This document shows, in pieces, positions 34,298 through 46,695 of a stretch of DNA of 64,000 nucleotides. Both the position numbers and the translations under genes were made by a program. The DNA is from Isoetes taiwanensis. Lineage: Eukaryota; Streptophyta; Lycopodiopsida; Isoetales; Isoetaceae. The stretch is from NCBI GenBank assembly GCA_021234155.1, contig JAJEKV010000028.1:16374469-16438468 (forward strand), in the 5' to 3' direction. Under the pieces are notes generated by a model, which was not told the DNA's origin, ran no database searches, and was given only the letters and a program-made list of their open reading frames with translations. Numbering within the stretch: position 1 is the first letter of the stretch; each line of letters starts with the position of its first letter.

Positions 34298-35050
34298 CTC
34301 AATAATCTATGTAAATTCTCTTAGATTATTTAAGATCCTACAAAGATTCCTTTAGATTCATCAAGATTCCATCAAGATTCCATCAAGATTCCCTTAAATT
34401 GTCAAAGATTTTATAAAGGTTCCCAGAGAATCTCTCAAGATTCCCAAGATTCTCTTAGATTGCATTGGATTCTACAAAGATTCCTTTAGATTCTATCAAG
34501 ATTACCTTAGATTGTTTAAGATTCCATCGAGATTTCCATAGATTCTCCAATATTCTATAAAGATTCCCTCAGATTCCTACTTAGATTCTGAAAGTTATCT
34601 CAAGATTCTTCTAGATTCCCCTAAATTCTCGAATATTCTATGCAGATTGTCCTAGATTCTCTAGTTCCGACGAAAATTCCCTAGATTCTCCAAGATTCTG
34701 CTAATATTCAAAGATTCCCTAGATTCTCCAAGATTCTGCCAATATTCCCTTAGATTCTTAAATATTTTATGAAGATTTCCTTGGATTCTTTAGATTTCCA
34801 AAGATTCTCTTGTGATTCCCATTGTGACGATTAACCATCAGGTCTGGAGCGTGTGATTTGATTTCATCTAAATCATCGTGGTCTTTTCGGTTAGGATGCA
34901 CAGCTACCACTCCAGAGGTAGTGGGTTCAAGTCCCCTTCAGACCCTTAAATGTGATACTCGTAGACTCCCTAATATTCTAATGAGATTCCTCTAGATTCT
35001 CAGAGATTCTCTTAAATTACCATAGATTCTGTTTGATTCCAAGAAGATTC
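34298..35050. repeat. Degenerate AGATTC-rich tandem array
   Basis: More than 40 imperfect units of a short phrase of the type TTAGATTCyCyAAGATTC run through this stretch, interrupted by a tRNA-like module at 34,885-34,950. The inverted counterpart is at 61,690-62,840. No coding potential. Confidence 0.85.
34885..34950 (+). repeat. tRNA-like (SINE-head-like) module
   Basis: The sequence holds GGTTAGGATGC and a B-box-like GGTTCAAGTCC, with a potential hairpin CTACC/GGTAG between them. The arms do not fold into a proper cloverleaf, so I read it as tRNA-derived. One copy is here and two are in the right arm (61,780-61,860 and 62,195-62,275). Confidence 0.4.
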
Positions 35051-35279
35051 TCAATATCCGATCACATTGGCTCTAACTACGACGGAATGATGTCAAGAAC
35101 ACCATTCTTTAGAAAGCTCTCGATGAGAGGAATCCAATGGCCTCTCTACTGTAAGTTACAGGCCTTTGAAGATGATTATACTTACAGGCCTTTGAAGATG
35201 ATTATAGAAAGGAAGCTTCCTAGATAGTCCATTCATAAATGCTGGTGCCATATCACTACTTTTTTTTATTAAATAAGGT

Positions 35280-36130
35280 GTCACCTTTCCTCCTTTAATA
35301 GAAAAAATTGCAATTAAATAAAAAAAGGCCAAGATTTCTCCTCCCCTTTTTGATCCAATGGGTGAGATTGGCTACACCAAAAAGCACTTTTTAAGGGACC
35401 CTCCTTGCACCTTCCCTACAAAAATCAAGGGCTACGATTTATCCTTCCCTTTTGATCCAACGGTCAGGACATGTAGTGCATGCCACATCTAGATCATGAC
35501 ACACTGCCACCTTAAAAAATGGACGACCGAGATCAATATGGATATATGTAACACCCCCACGTAACCACCCCAATATCAGTTATCATGTATTCTAATATTA
35601 ATAAGGGAAAATTTTAAAAATGCCCTTGTATTTTTGCATATTATCAAAATGCCCCTATATTTTTGTTATTTGTCAAAATGCCCTTAATTTGACTTAATGA
35701 AAATTTTCTGTAAAACAATGAAAATAGAAGCTTCATCAAGAACTCCCTTGATTGCAAAGAGAATTGGTGAAGAACTTGCATCAAATCCCCACTTTCGGTG
35801 TCAAACCCCGGTTTTTTTGGTTTGGCAAATTTCTCATCCGCAAAAGAAAGCAGGGTAAAGGTTCGATTCCTTTGAAGCAAGCATCGATGGAAAAAAACCT
35901 GGGCATCAAGAATCGGTGGGAAAAAACCTAGGGATCAAATCACATGCTCTGCATTTGAGTCGGGGCGATGGGTTGTTTTGGCGGCGTAAAAAGGGATGGT
36001 CGGATTTGTTTTGTGATGTTGCAGATGTCTCAACAGGAGAGTTGAAAATGTGAATAGCTTTAGCAAGGATGTATTCCAATTTGAAACTTTGAAGATTAAC
36101 TATCAAATTGATAGAAGATTGATCTTTATA
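35280..36130. other. Non-coding arm sequence with decayed frames
   Basis: It is AT-rich. On the minus strand an open frame (35,644-35,880) and, in the right arm, a related frame (60,910-61,146) encode KFLIRKRKQGKGSIPLKQAS. That is a hint of an old coding sequence, but no family is recognised. Confidence 0.35.
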
Positions 36131-36132
36131 CT

Positions 36133-36220
36133 CTTCCTCAGTAATTATTGTTGAGGTCTGATGCCTCCCTAACTATTCTTTTAGGGAGGCATCAGACCTC
36201 AACAATAATTACTGAGGAAG
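36133..36220. repeat. Perfect 40-bp hairpin, left-arm copy
   Basis: Bases 36,133-36,172 are the exact reverse complement of 36,181-36,220, with an 8-base loop. Downstream, 36,213-36,302 is open and reads TEEDKLLLAEDKDDLDPDEL up to a stop, which looks like the acidic C-terminus of an unidentified captured gene. Confidence 0.95.
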
Positions 36221-37093
36221 ACAAATTACTGCTAGCAGAAGATAAGGATGATCTAGACCCAGATGAGTTAGAGGGGCTTGAAGCTAGAATTGCCAGTTCA
36301 TAAATGAGTGATGATAGGTAGGTTAAAAGTGATTGAGCTCTTGCAGAATTGAACTCCATAGTGGAGTACAATAGGTAGTGAGTTTGAGTTGTTCAATAGC
36401 ATGTCAATATGCATGGGCAAGTACATTATGCGACCTAATCAGGTAACCTTACGCCAATTTTGGGAGGCACATGTACGTTCATTCTTCTTAATTTGTGTTG
36501 TACTAATAATACCTGCCGTGGCAATCTCATCTATGCATTATACTGTTGGAGTTAGTTTGCAGTTTTGCCTTGGGATGTGTTTTGAAATGGAAATGGATGT
36601 GTTTTGAGCAAATTCATCCTGTGATCTTTTCATTTAATTAAAAAAGTTTATAAAACAACTAAAATATGTTCAATGGATAGGTGCAACGTTTGTGTGTACT
36701 TGCAGCACATTTCTTCGATGATGTATTGCAGATAATAAGGACTATGACCCAAAGCAATTTGAATGTATTATTTGGGGAAGATATCTAGGTGGTTGTGGCC
36801 AATGTTGTGTTTTCACTACCAAAGCATGTTCCTATCTTAACCAACACAAATTTGCTCGTAGCCAATTTGTTAATGTAGCAAAATAAAAATTTCATAGGTG
36901 CGTCAGTTCAGTTACACCATCTTAGCAAGAAGGTGCAAAATATCGCCAGGCCAAACTACGCCAAGTTATTTATTCTACATGGGCAGTAGCCAGTTGTTTC
37001 TGGCCCTATAAAAATATAGGGTGCTTAAAAAATACCCTGCTCCACGAAGTACCATTCCAATGGATTGGAGCTATCGGGTCAATCCTTGATCGA

Positions 37094-38300
37094 GTGAGCC
37101 CGTTTATTAAAAACCTTCGGATGATGGGAAGTACGTGTACGCCTGCAACATACATCACGATTGAAGGATTAACTGGAAGTGATGAAATAGCGGCAATTGC
37201 GGATGTTAACAATACGACCGATATTGCATCCCGTGTTGCCGGGTTCTGGGCTCACAGTGAAGGTGAACCGACCTTCATGAACATTCTTGATCCCATGTAT
37301 GAACCTTTGCACTATCCTCTATTTTTTCCACATGGTACACCAGGGTGGGGTTCTGGTAATGAATATGGTTTTACACAGCTACAATGGTATAGAGCAAGAC
37401 TATTGCATGAGAATAGATTCCTTCGACTAGGTTGTCTATGTGGGGAATACCTGGTTGACATCTATTCCAGGGTTGAGGATGCACACTTAAATTACTTTAG
37501 GACATCCGCCTTCCGAAATAGGAGAATTCAATATGATGAGGACTATTCTGAGCGTGAAACCGATGAACAAAATGATGTTATGTTGCCTTCATCATTCTTG
37601 GGGTGCCAGAGATGGTGTTCTGTACAAGTTGCAGATGCATTGGCACTTTCTAGGTCAAAGGGCCGTCCAACTTTATTTGTTACAATAACGACGAATACGG
37701 ACTGGCCAGAGATAAGGACTGCCCTTAGGCCTGGACAAAATGCGTCTGATAATCCTATGGCTGTTGTCCGTTGTTTTCATGGAAGACTGCAACGATTAAA
37801 GGGTTTGCTGCATAAGTTTTTCCAGCGCGTGTCGTACATAATTACAGTAGTAGAGTTTCAAAAGCGAGGACTTCCCCATGCGCATCTTGTGTTGCGTACC
37901 GAACCAGACATACCAATAGAATGTGTTGATGATATTATATCTGCAGAACTACCAAGTGATCCGATTATTCGGGGACAGGTTCAAAAATTTATGATTCATA
38001 GACATTCTAGTAGATGTTCACCGCGCAATTCCCCTTGCTGCTATAGTTATCCAAAACCAGTTAATCCAACAACCCACCTTGACTCAAATGGATATGTGCA
38101 GTACAGGAGAAGGAGTGTGGATGATGCGTGGGTAGTTCCGTACAATGCTTTTTTGCTCCATGAACTAGATTGTCATATTATGGTTGACATCGCATCTATC
38201 GTGCATGTCTTCTCTTACCTCTACGGTTACATATATAAGGGCTTTGACACTGCAAAATTTCAGATATCTCAAGAGAGTCATGCACATGAGGGGACACCCT
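37094..38300 (+). pseudogene. Helitron Rep (HUH) domain region
   Basis: The frame carries PLHYPLFFPHGTPGW near the start, FVTITTNTDWPE in the middle, the HUH motif PHAHLVL (about 37,873-37,893) that coordinates the metal for rolling-circle nicking, and YLYGYIYKG (about 38,214) where the two catalytic tyrosines of plant Helitrons lie (YxxxY). Both active-site motifs are intact. The frame is lost by a shift at about 38,270-38,330. Confidence 0.85.
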
Positions 38301-40600
38301 TGGGTCTTGGTCACTCAGACCACACAAGAAACACGTGTGGATCGCGAACATACAAACCTTGACGCAGGTCAAGGTTTTGAGCACACTTCCCGAGGCCATA
38401 CTACTGGAGCAGGTCAAAGGAACAAGATACAAGAGTACTTAAAGGTCCGTTATCTTTCGGCCATGGAGGCATTTTGGAGAATAATGTCATACGACATCAC
38501 ACACAAATCCCCTGCTGTTAAATGTCTACCTCTACATTTGCTGCGGCCAAATACGAGGTCGTTGTTGGACCGATACTTCTTACGACCTCTTGATCATGTA
38601 TTCGACACACTTACATATATCCAATACTATGAACAGTACACATTGACAACATGTAATCCATCATTATTATCTGAATCTGGGTCTTATTTAGAACAAGAGC
38701 AACATGGTTTTATACGAAACGTCGTGAAAAAACGGACGAGGCAACCACTGGTATGTAGGATACGTCTATTATTACCTCGGGTCGGCGAGGCATTCTACTT
38801 AAGAGAAATTTTATTGCATCGTCCTGCAAGAACATGGGATGAACTAAAGATAGTTAATGATCAGGCTTATGAGACATATCAACAGGCTGCAGAGGTGGAG
38901 GGCTTGCTCACAGCACACAATGAAGCAAAGCTAGTTATGGAGGAGGCAGTTTCTCTATCATTGGGTCCTACTCAATTACGTTTCCTTTTTGCCATGTTAT
39001 TGCTCGACCAAGGTCCAGCAACTGAATTATGGACTACGTTCCAAGTGCCTATGAGCCTTGATCTATTAGACGAATATCCAAACGATGATGTAATTACTTT
39101 CAACGAATTTCTCCACTTAGTTAATAATATTCTGCTCCAGCACGGCACTAACATCATGACATTTCGTATTCAGTTGCATCATCGTATTGGACGAGATGTG
39201 ATGCATGAGCTAGAAAAATTTTCTGATCACACATCTTATCTAAATTCTGCGTTGGAAATGTCAAGTAAAATGAATGACAACCAGTTAGAACTGTATCATT
39301 TCATAAGACAATGGTTAGAATCTCCTCGAAGCACTCAGCCTATCTTTGTAGATGGAAAAGCGGGCACAGGAAAGACATTTCTTTTGAAATGTATATGTTT
39401 TCATATGCGCGGCCATAGATATATAGTCCTTCTATGCGGTACAACAGCTCTGGCGGCTCGATTATATGCAGGAGGGCGAAGAACACATTCCCTGTTCCAA
39501 ATCCCTGTGGTTGAAAACAATGCTGGTCTTCATTCAATATTAGAACATGATTCAGGAGCAGCACAACTCATCATTGAAGCTAGGGCCATTATTTGGGATG
39601 AGTTTCCAATGGCCAACAAAGCTGTTATAGAAAGCGTGAACCATCTGCTCCAACGTTTGTGTGGAAACAATCTTCCTTTCGGTGGAAAGCATTTCATAGC
39701 TGCTGGCGATTTTAGGCAAGTTGCGCCTGTCGTGAAGGGCGGGGGGGAGGATCGCAGCATTCAATGCATCTATAAAATCATCGTCGTTATGGAGAGTTTT
39801 CCGTGTATTGAGGCTTCATCAGCCGATATGGAATGCAGGAGATCCAGAGCTCATGCATTTTGTTGACAACATAGGGGAGAATTGGGAACAGACCACAGCG
39901 CCATTGGATTTATTTAACATAACTACTAACATTGCAGATACAGCTGAGTTCCTTTATCCATCGGAGATCCTTTGCAATCCAGCTGAATGTGAAAAACGAA
40001 TTTCCCTCGCCCCAATCAACAAGCATGTCGATGAATTCAATGGTCGTATATTAAACAGAGTTTCTAACCAGGATAAGGCCTATTACAACCATGATTATAT
40101 CACCGAACAAGAAGAAGTTATCCATGATCATCCATACGCAACTTTGGACTTCTTAAACAATTTCACACATTCTGGGATTCCTAACCATGAACTTAGGCTT
40201 AAAGTGGGGGCAATATGCCACGTGATGAAACGGTTAGACATGGAGAAAGGCCTTGTGAAGAACGCTAGGGTTGTGATTAAATCGATGCATTCAAAGTTTG
40301 TAATGGTAAGAGTTTTAGGTGATCCAGACGGGAATACGTACCCAATTTCGAGAACAGATTTCTTCTATCAAACATAAAATCGGCCCTGGACTATTCATAG
40401 ACGCTAATTACCGCTCCGTCTATCGTATTCGACCACGTTTAATAGTTGCCAGGGTCTAACATTGGATCGAGTGGTCATTGATCTCGCGTCTCGAACGCCT
40501 TTTTGCACACCTGGTCAATCAGATACGGCCTTTGCCCGTGTTCGGAACAGGCAAGATGTGCTGATACTCCTCCCTCCAGAGAACACGACCAGAAGCACCA
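38300..40600 (+). pseudogene. Helitron PIF1-type DNA helicase region
   Basis: The first part (to about 39,740) has IQEYLKVRYLSAMEAFWRIM, then the Walker A box GKAGTGKT (39,357-39,380), GTTALAARLYAGGRRTHSLF, Walker B IIWDEFPM (about 39,590) and GDFRQVAPVVK. A shift in the G-run at 39,738-39,749 moves the frame. The next part (39,808-40,377) continues LRLHQPIWNAGDPELM and ISLAPINKHVDEFNGRIL. The C-terminal motif appears as LTLDRVVIDLASRTPF at about 40,455-40,500, with the preceding NKSQG region deleted. The helicase is not functional in this copy, although a homopolymer error could explain the first shift. Confidence 0.85.
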
Positions 40601-40849
40601 CCAGAGCAGGAGGGGGTGGGGGGGAGGGGGGCATGTTATGTGCTCATAGCTACACCAAATGATGTGGTATGCAACACACCTACTATTGAGGTACATTATC
40701 CTTCCTTTGTCACACAATAGATCGATAGCCTTCTATAGATAATATGTGGCCACCATCACCAGTGCATCAACCGTTGTTTATCGCTGAGGGTGTGTCTTTG
40801 CTTCGTGGATTTCACTAACACCAATGGATTATAGAAATCTTTAGGGTGA

Positions 40850-41160
40850 TGTCATGTGGCCACCAGTATAGCTATGTGTCACTGAGGTACGTTATCTTTC
40901 TTCTAGCCCATGCAACAGATTAGGAAGTGCCCATCGCAATGATAGTCTAGTGGTTAGGCTTTTGGTTACGGGTGTGCCCCGCCCAAGCTCAAATCCCACT
41001 GGCTATCATTGGGTTGGCATGAATGGTCTGCGTTCATGGTGATCGTAGCCGAGTGGTCAGACTATTGGATATGGGTGTCCCCTGTCCAGGTACAAAACCC
41101 ACTGGTTATCATTGCGTGACGCGAGACATACATAGGACGTTAATAATGCACGTCCATGAA
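40850..41160 (+). repeat. Tandem unit 1 with paired tRNA-like modules
   Basis: This is the first of two units. It begins with ATGTGGCCACCAGTAT and includes module a1 at 40,938-41,010 (73 bases, ends AATGATAG and CTATCATT complementary over 8 bp, A-box-like TAGTCTAGTGGTTAGG, B-box-like AGCTCAAATCC) and module a2 at 41,037-41,113 (A-box-like TAGCCGAGTGG, B-box-like GGTACAAAACC). Confidence 0.6.
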
Positions 41161-41179
41161 TTAAAATCCCTTAAGGGAT

Positions 41180-41545
41180 GTCGTGCAGCCACCAGTACAA
41201 CATGGTGTCACTGAGATATGTTATCCTTGCTTTTCAAATAAATATGTGCAGTATGTATGTGCATATTCTTCAAGCCTGTGCAATAGACGGTGTGCTATAT
41301 AGTTACTATGTGATTCCCCTTATAGTTACAAGTTTGGAAGAAAAGCTTATCGCAGTGATAGTCTAGTGGTTAGGCTATTGGTTGCGGGTGTGCCCCGCCC
41401 AAGCTCAAATCCCACTGTCTATCTTGGGTGGCATGAATGATATATGCTCATGGTGATCATAGCCGAGTGGTTAGACCATTGGATACGGGTGTGCCCCGCC
41501 CAGGTTCAAAACCCATTGGTTATTATTGCATGACATGATTAATAA
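41180..41545 (+). repeat. Tandem unit 2 with paired tRNA-like modules
   Basis: Second unit, with modules b1 (41,353-41,425) and b2 (41,451-41,527). Both share GGGTGTGCCCCGCCC in the anticodon-arm position. The T-arm stems are poor, so these look like tRNA-derived repeats and not working tRNA genes. Confidence 0.6.
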
Positions 41546-41745
41546 AGTGAATGGGACTTCAAAGCGGAAATCATGTAGTCGCAATGATCAGCAACTTTCT
41601 ATTGTACAGGCACTGGAACATGAGGTGAGAAAATGCAGGTTCAACTCCTGCAGGTTCTAGCATGTGGATACGGGATGATGATGAGACACTCCTTTTTTCC
41701 GATATCTCAGTGAAGAGAAATGTTCTTTTGATTTAATGCAAAACA

Positions 41746-41845
41746 TCCATTGCAAACAAGGAGTACTTGTGCTCACCTCAAGGAGGAGGAATAACTGTGG
41801 TCTGATATTAAGAGATTCAAGAGCTTCTGCCCGAGATAAACTGCA
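41746..41845 (-). pseudogene. Adenylate kinase fragment, left of the CACTA insertion
   Basis: On the minus strand this is the 3' part of the exon (QAEALESLNIRPQLFLLLEV) and the following splice donor region. It is the inverted copy of 32,893-33,004 and is interrupted exactly at the CACTA terminus. The other half is at 58,774-59,180. Confidence 0.9.
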
Positions 41846-41873
41846 CACTACAAGAAAATGGGGCTTCTAGTGT
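41846..41873 (+). repeat. CACTA terminal inverted repeat, left
   Basis: It begins CACTACAAGA and pairs imperfectly (22 of 28 positions) with 58,746-58,773. The preceding GCA (41,843-41,845) is one copy of the target duplication. Confidence 0.9.
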
Positions 41874-42420
41874 CTAGTATATTGGCAAAAAATTTGACAC
41901 TAAGTGGACCTTCAATATTTCTAAAATGGTCAAAATTCCGACACTATACTAGACGTCATCATTGGTCACTGGGGTGACCACCATTCAGTCAAGATTGTGA
42001 CAAAAAAAGTTGGACACTAATAGAGTTTCCAACAAGCTTGCAACTTGTACTGTGACAAATTAGCATCACAGATAATAGCAGTTTAGTGTCAAGAATATCA
42101 ACAAGCATTTTGTTGAATTCCACAATGGTTTATGGCAAGCTTACATCAAGTTTAAGTATGATTTGTGCCAAAACTACAAATATATAGTGACAAGCTTTGA
42201 ATTATATATTGTGTCAAAATTACACCAAGGTAATAGAACACTTACAACAGCACTAGTTGTGTAATAGTATCAACTTAGCAACAAAACTTTGTGAAGAATT
42301 AACAAGCACCATTCTCAAGATAGTGACAATCTAGCACCAAAATATATTGTCAAGAAAATACCAATACAAACTAATTGCACCTTACAACAATAAAATTTCA
42401 AAAATGGGAAAAGTAATAAC
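41874..42420. other. CACTA left subterminal repeat region
   Basis: Many short motifs of the type TTGACACTA, GACACTATA, TAGTGACAA and TTGTGTCAA occur in both orientations. In other CACTA elements such subterminal motifs bind the element's TNPA-like protein; here that role is inference. Confidence 0.6.
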
Positions 42421-45400
42421 TTTGATAATTGAAGACAAAATAACCAATTTCATTATCTAATAAGAATTGGAATACAACAAAGAAATTGAGCATTCACTTC
42501 ATGCTTCTCATAATGCATTTCAAATGTGCCAACGACCTCTAACTTCAAGTACAAAAGTTCAGTCCTCTTGACTTTCAAAGTCATCTTTATTTGTTCAAGT
42601 TAGTTTCTTTTGCCTTCATGATTGTCCTCCTCCTGAATAGTTCGATGTAGAAATTAGCTCTAATTGAAGGAATTCAATGCAATGAAAAATGCTTTAGAAC
42701 ATATGAAACAGTAAAACTTATAACCCTTTCTTTATAGCAAATGTTCTGCATGTAGAATATACAAAATTTAAGGTTAATTTGCATTGAAAGAAACCACTGA
42801 TATCACATGGAATATGCATATTGTATTCATAACTTCTTTCTCCTTCTTCGATTTCATCTCAAAGATGATACCAGGGTTGCCCATTAACATAGTCCAAGGC
42901 TTTAAGCTCATTTAAAACTAGAATAATAAATTCTGAGAAATGAACATTTGGCTGCAGCAAAAATTGAAGCATTTAAAGCTGCGATATCAACTGCAATAAT
43001 CATGTCCGCCCTGCATATTATTACATCATATTGAGGAAGATATGATAGGTACTGCCCTGCATATTATTAGATCATAAGTTTACGAGTTTATAAGAATTTT
43101 GCTTTACTAGCTTATTTCTTTGCAATTCTCTCAGGATTTTATTGGAGTTTCTCCATCTACTTGCATCTATATGGCAAAACGGTGCAGAATACTTGGCCAT
43201 AATAGTACACCTTAGAAATAAACCTGGATTTTGAAAGCTTGTTACGTCTTGCATATTATATTGATGCCAACAGTAGGGAGCATTTAGATATAGATGGAGA
43301 CAATCATACTGCAAGCCCACAAGTATGCTTGCCAAGCATTTTCACTGCAGATTATGGCCAATGATATTCTTGTGCATCGTTTTATTCATACACTATATAT
43401 AAATTCTATGTGGAATAAGGATTATGGTTCACTCTAAATCGTACAGGAGTGGAATGAAAAGTCAGAGCTCAAAAATCTGCACAAATCTGAACGCTTTCTA
43501 TAAAACAAGCCATGTGCACTGTTTAAAGGTTCAAGGTGACACAAGAAATAAAAAATGTACACCAGCTAAAGAATTAGCAGGAATCAGAAATGTCCATCAG
43601 CTAAGAATTTGTGAAGCAGCTAAGGATTTAATACAACAACTCATTTATAAATGCAGTAGCTAAAGAATTTGTACAACAGCTAATTCATGAGTGTACAACA
43701 GCTAAAGTGGTGTATTTCAAAGGAAGACCAACCTTTTTAGGCATAAAGACTTTTGCGATCATCTTCCTTCTCCATGCTTCATACCCGCCTTTCTCGCTAT
43801 AATTTCCTATAGCAAATCCTTTGTTAGCATGGACCCCAATCCTAAAACTGTATTGTATTTTAAACATCCAAAAAAATTGAAGAAATGTATTTGAAAGAAA
43901 ATCATCAACATAATGATAACACTTACAAACTTAGTTTAATAAACATTATGCCTCCAGAGCCAGTCCGTTGCTGCCTTCTGCACAAACTTAGTTTAATAAA
44001 CATTATGCCTCCAGAGCCAGTCCGTTGCTGTCTCTTGCGTTTGGAAGCAGCATCTATTTGTCGTTGATAATTCCTACCAACAAAGCCAGCCCTCCAATCT
44101 TATTAAATCTGCACCAGTCTGTGCCTTACTCTGCTCACCAATTGCTGCTCGTTGCCTCTGCTCCGTGCCCTGCTGCCAGATCTAAAGAAGAAAGATGGTG
44201 CGATCAAGAGCCAAATTAATCGGTACATCCAATGATTTTTTCACATGCATTCTTCAGATTATCAAAGAAGATTTGACAGAGCCAGCAAAAAGATCAAGGA
44301 AGGAAAGGATCCTTTCGTGACCAAGAGTGGCCCAAATTTTATTTTTCTGGGAGTTACTTGAAGGCGGGCACATCTTTTCGCGGACCACGCATCCCGAGTA
44401 ATTTGCCATAGCAAAGCTTTTCTGCCGTCGCCAAACTGCCATGTCTTCTCCCTTTGCATGCCATAGCTTTCTCTTAATCCTCTGCTTTGAGATTCATATT
44501 TTTGCCACCCATCTGTGACAAAAGCAGAACAAAAATGAAAGAGAAGCCTATTTTGTCGCCATCTCTGCCGCTATGCTTTCACCCTCTGCCATTACATTTG
44601 CCAAGCCCTTTCCCTGTTTCATGCTTCCCAGATCCGCCATGCCAATCTGCAAGAACCGATCAAGAAGCTATCTGTTTGCCGCCAACCCTGCCGTTGATTT
44701 TTTCTTTGCCCTCTTCTGGCTGATAATAGCTGCCATTATCATGTCCCATTCTTTACCATATCCCATTCCATATGCTATATTTCACTTTTTTTTTAGCAGG
44801 GTTGTCTAACCTAGGCTAGATGCACACTTTGCTGCAATTCTAGCCATATCACGTGTCCTGCCATTTAATTCCATCTCAACCATAAATCTTCTAAGTTTTG
44901 CATCCAACTGCCAGGAAAATTAGAAAAAGCCAAGAAAATTATCTTTATGCATCCTTCTTCAGGGCGGATCTTGAAGAGCAGGTGCGATGGCAGCGGCAAG
45001 AAAATAGGAGAGGCACAGCGCCTCAGATGGGGGATGGCGGCGGCCCTTGTAGTGTATATTCTCATAAATTCCTGTGCTGCAGCATCAGGTGATGGAGCTA
45101 TGGAGCAATTTTCCCTTTCGAGCACCTTTCGTCTAGCCCTTAGTAATTAGGATCGTCTATGTGCAGAGGCATCGGATCACTCTGAAGCTGCTAATCTACC
45201 ATTTAATCTTTGTTTCTTTTTTTTCAAAGTTTTGCTCAAGCGCGAAGGCGTGGTGAGCATTCCCACAAGGCAAGCTTTTCCAGGCATTTTGGCCAGATTT
45301 TTTCACATGCTATTTGTCTGGGGTCTGGAAAGAAACTTAGTCGGTGTTACAAATGGTGGTTCTACCTTGAGGCTAGCCAGAATATTTCGGAGGGTTCTAG

Positions 45401-46280
45401 AAATGGGAAAAATTTTATTGTCGCCAGTTCATTTGGCTACTGGAACAGCAAGGTTAGAACATATTATAACTAGCAACTAAGTTACTCAGGGCATGCATTG
45501 GATTTGGTTGCAGGAAATCACATCTTATTTTTGCATCCATGATTTGAATAATGCTTGCCGATTTCGTTGTAATATGCACCATTTAGCTTTTTTAAGCATA
45601 GTTTGTATTTTTCCATGAAATCTTGCAAAAGAATTGTTTGTCTAACATGATTATTTTTTATCTTGGATCTATGTTTTTTTTTAACAATCCATTCAATTGT
45701 TTTAGGAATATAGTCTGTGGTTTCAGGAATTGTCAATTCTACATCCACATCAAATCCCTCTGGAACACCCTGTTATTGTGCTACATATTGATATTGAGTG
45801 TGGTCCTTATAAATTTGTTGTCTCTAAATTATGGAACTGCCACTAAATTCCTTGTAGATCTTGAGAACCTAGAGGTCCCTCTTCTTGCCACTCGTCCTCC
45901 GAGTTCATCCTTCAAACGGAAGCACCCGTCCGTTGAGATACAACCTACAAGAGCTATCTAGATTGGAGTGGCATTTGTTTGCACCTTTTTGCAATTCAAT
46001 GAATTCATTTATTTGTCATATAAAGAGTAGTTCCTAGAGTTTGGATATATATGTTATGTACATTACAAGTATTTCATATTTGATGAGCCTTGCCTTCCTA
46101 ATAGGTTTTCTCCTTTGTTAACATTGTCAAGTACCCTTCACCATTTACTATTCCCCTTCATCCAACTAGTTCTTAGATATCCAAATCATTCTTCAATTGT
46201 ATCAAATAATATCCCTTGGTGTAGTAATATATCTTATGTATGAATACACAGCATAATTTTGTTGAAATACTAGACACAAA
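42420..46280. other. Left interior of the CACTA element, no recognised gene
   Basis: Several open frames (for example 44,898-45,150 and 45,210-45,480 plus) have some coding character, including a possible signal peptide in MAAALVVYILINSCAAASGD, but no family is recognised. They may be captured host fragments. A direct tandem repeat of about 58 bases (AACTTAGTTTAATAAACATT and following) lies at 43,926-44,030. Confidence 0.4.
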
Positions 46281-46359
46281 GTTGGATGGCATTCTGTTAT
46301 AAGTTTTAAGAAAATATTGTAGCTACTTAGTTATAATGTTGTTAACACGATTGCAAATT

Positions 46360-46387
46360 AAACGGGAGTGTTGCATCACTCCCGTTT
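46360..46387. repeat. 11-bp stem hairpin at left border of the two-gene unit
   Basis: AAACGGGAGTG (46,360-46,370) and CACTCCCGTTT (46,377-46,387) pair perfectly around a 6-base loop. A similar hairpin lies at 54,485-54,512 on the other side of the gene pair. Confidence 0.8.
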
Positions 46388-46695
46388 CAAAGATTCCCTT
46401 TTAAAAAATACCATGTTTCTAAAATAAGCCTTTTTTGATAGTTGTTGAGAATTTCTAGAGGTTCGCATTTTTTTTCATGTCATTTTGGGCCATCATTAGG
46501 CAATAACTTTGTACTTATGAAACAGAAATCATAAAAATAGCGAAATTTAGGCATAGACTTGAAGAGACTGAAAGCATGACAAAAAAAAGCACCAGAATAG
46601 AAAGGAAAAAAAATTATTATGTTTTTAATAAAATTTTTGTACATCATTATGGAAGATTCATTGTAATAAATAATGATAGTTTTAATATGCAGTAG

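Larger units (their letters stand above)
33148..36725. repeat. Long inverted repeat, left arm
   Basis: This segment matches the reverse complement of 60,115-64,000 almost base for base. Position 33,148 pairs with 64,000 and 36,725 with 60,115. The right arm is about 300 bases longer because of an insertion near 61,910-62,195. The arm holds the RPS8 pseudogene, an AGATTC-rich array, a tRNA-like module and a perfect 40-bp hairpin. Confidence 0.9.
36900..40640 (+). mobile_element. Helitron (Rep/PIF1 helicase), decayed
   Basis: This is a plus-strand Helitron coding region with the Helitron-like N domain, HUH Rep nuclease and PIF1-type helicase, broken by at least two frameshifts. The N-terminal cysteine-rich part is missing. 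I could not fix the exact 5' TC and 3' CTRR ends. Directly upstream lie the captured fragments of HSP90, adenylate kinase and RPS8 in the same orientation, a layout typical of Helitron gene capture. Confidence 0.85.

Noticed and set aside
40938-41527. Functional tRNA genes
   Set aside because: The modules have box-like sequences and paired ends, but the T arm and anticodon arm do not fold properly, and identical middle parts recur in modules with different ends. tRNA-derived repeats fit better.
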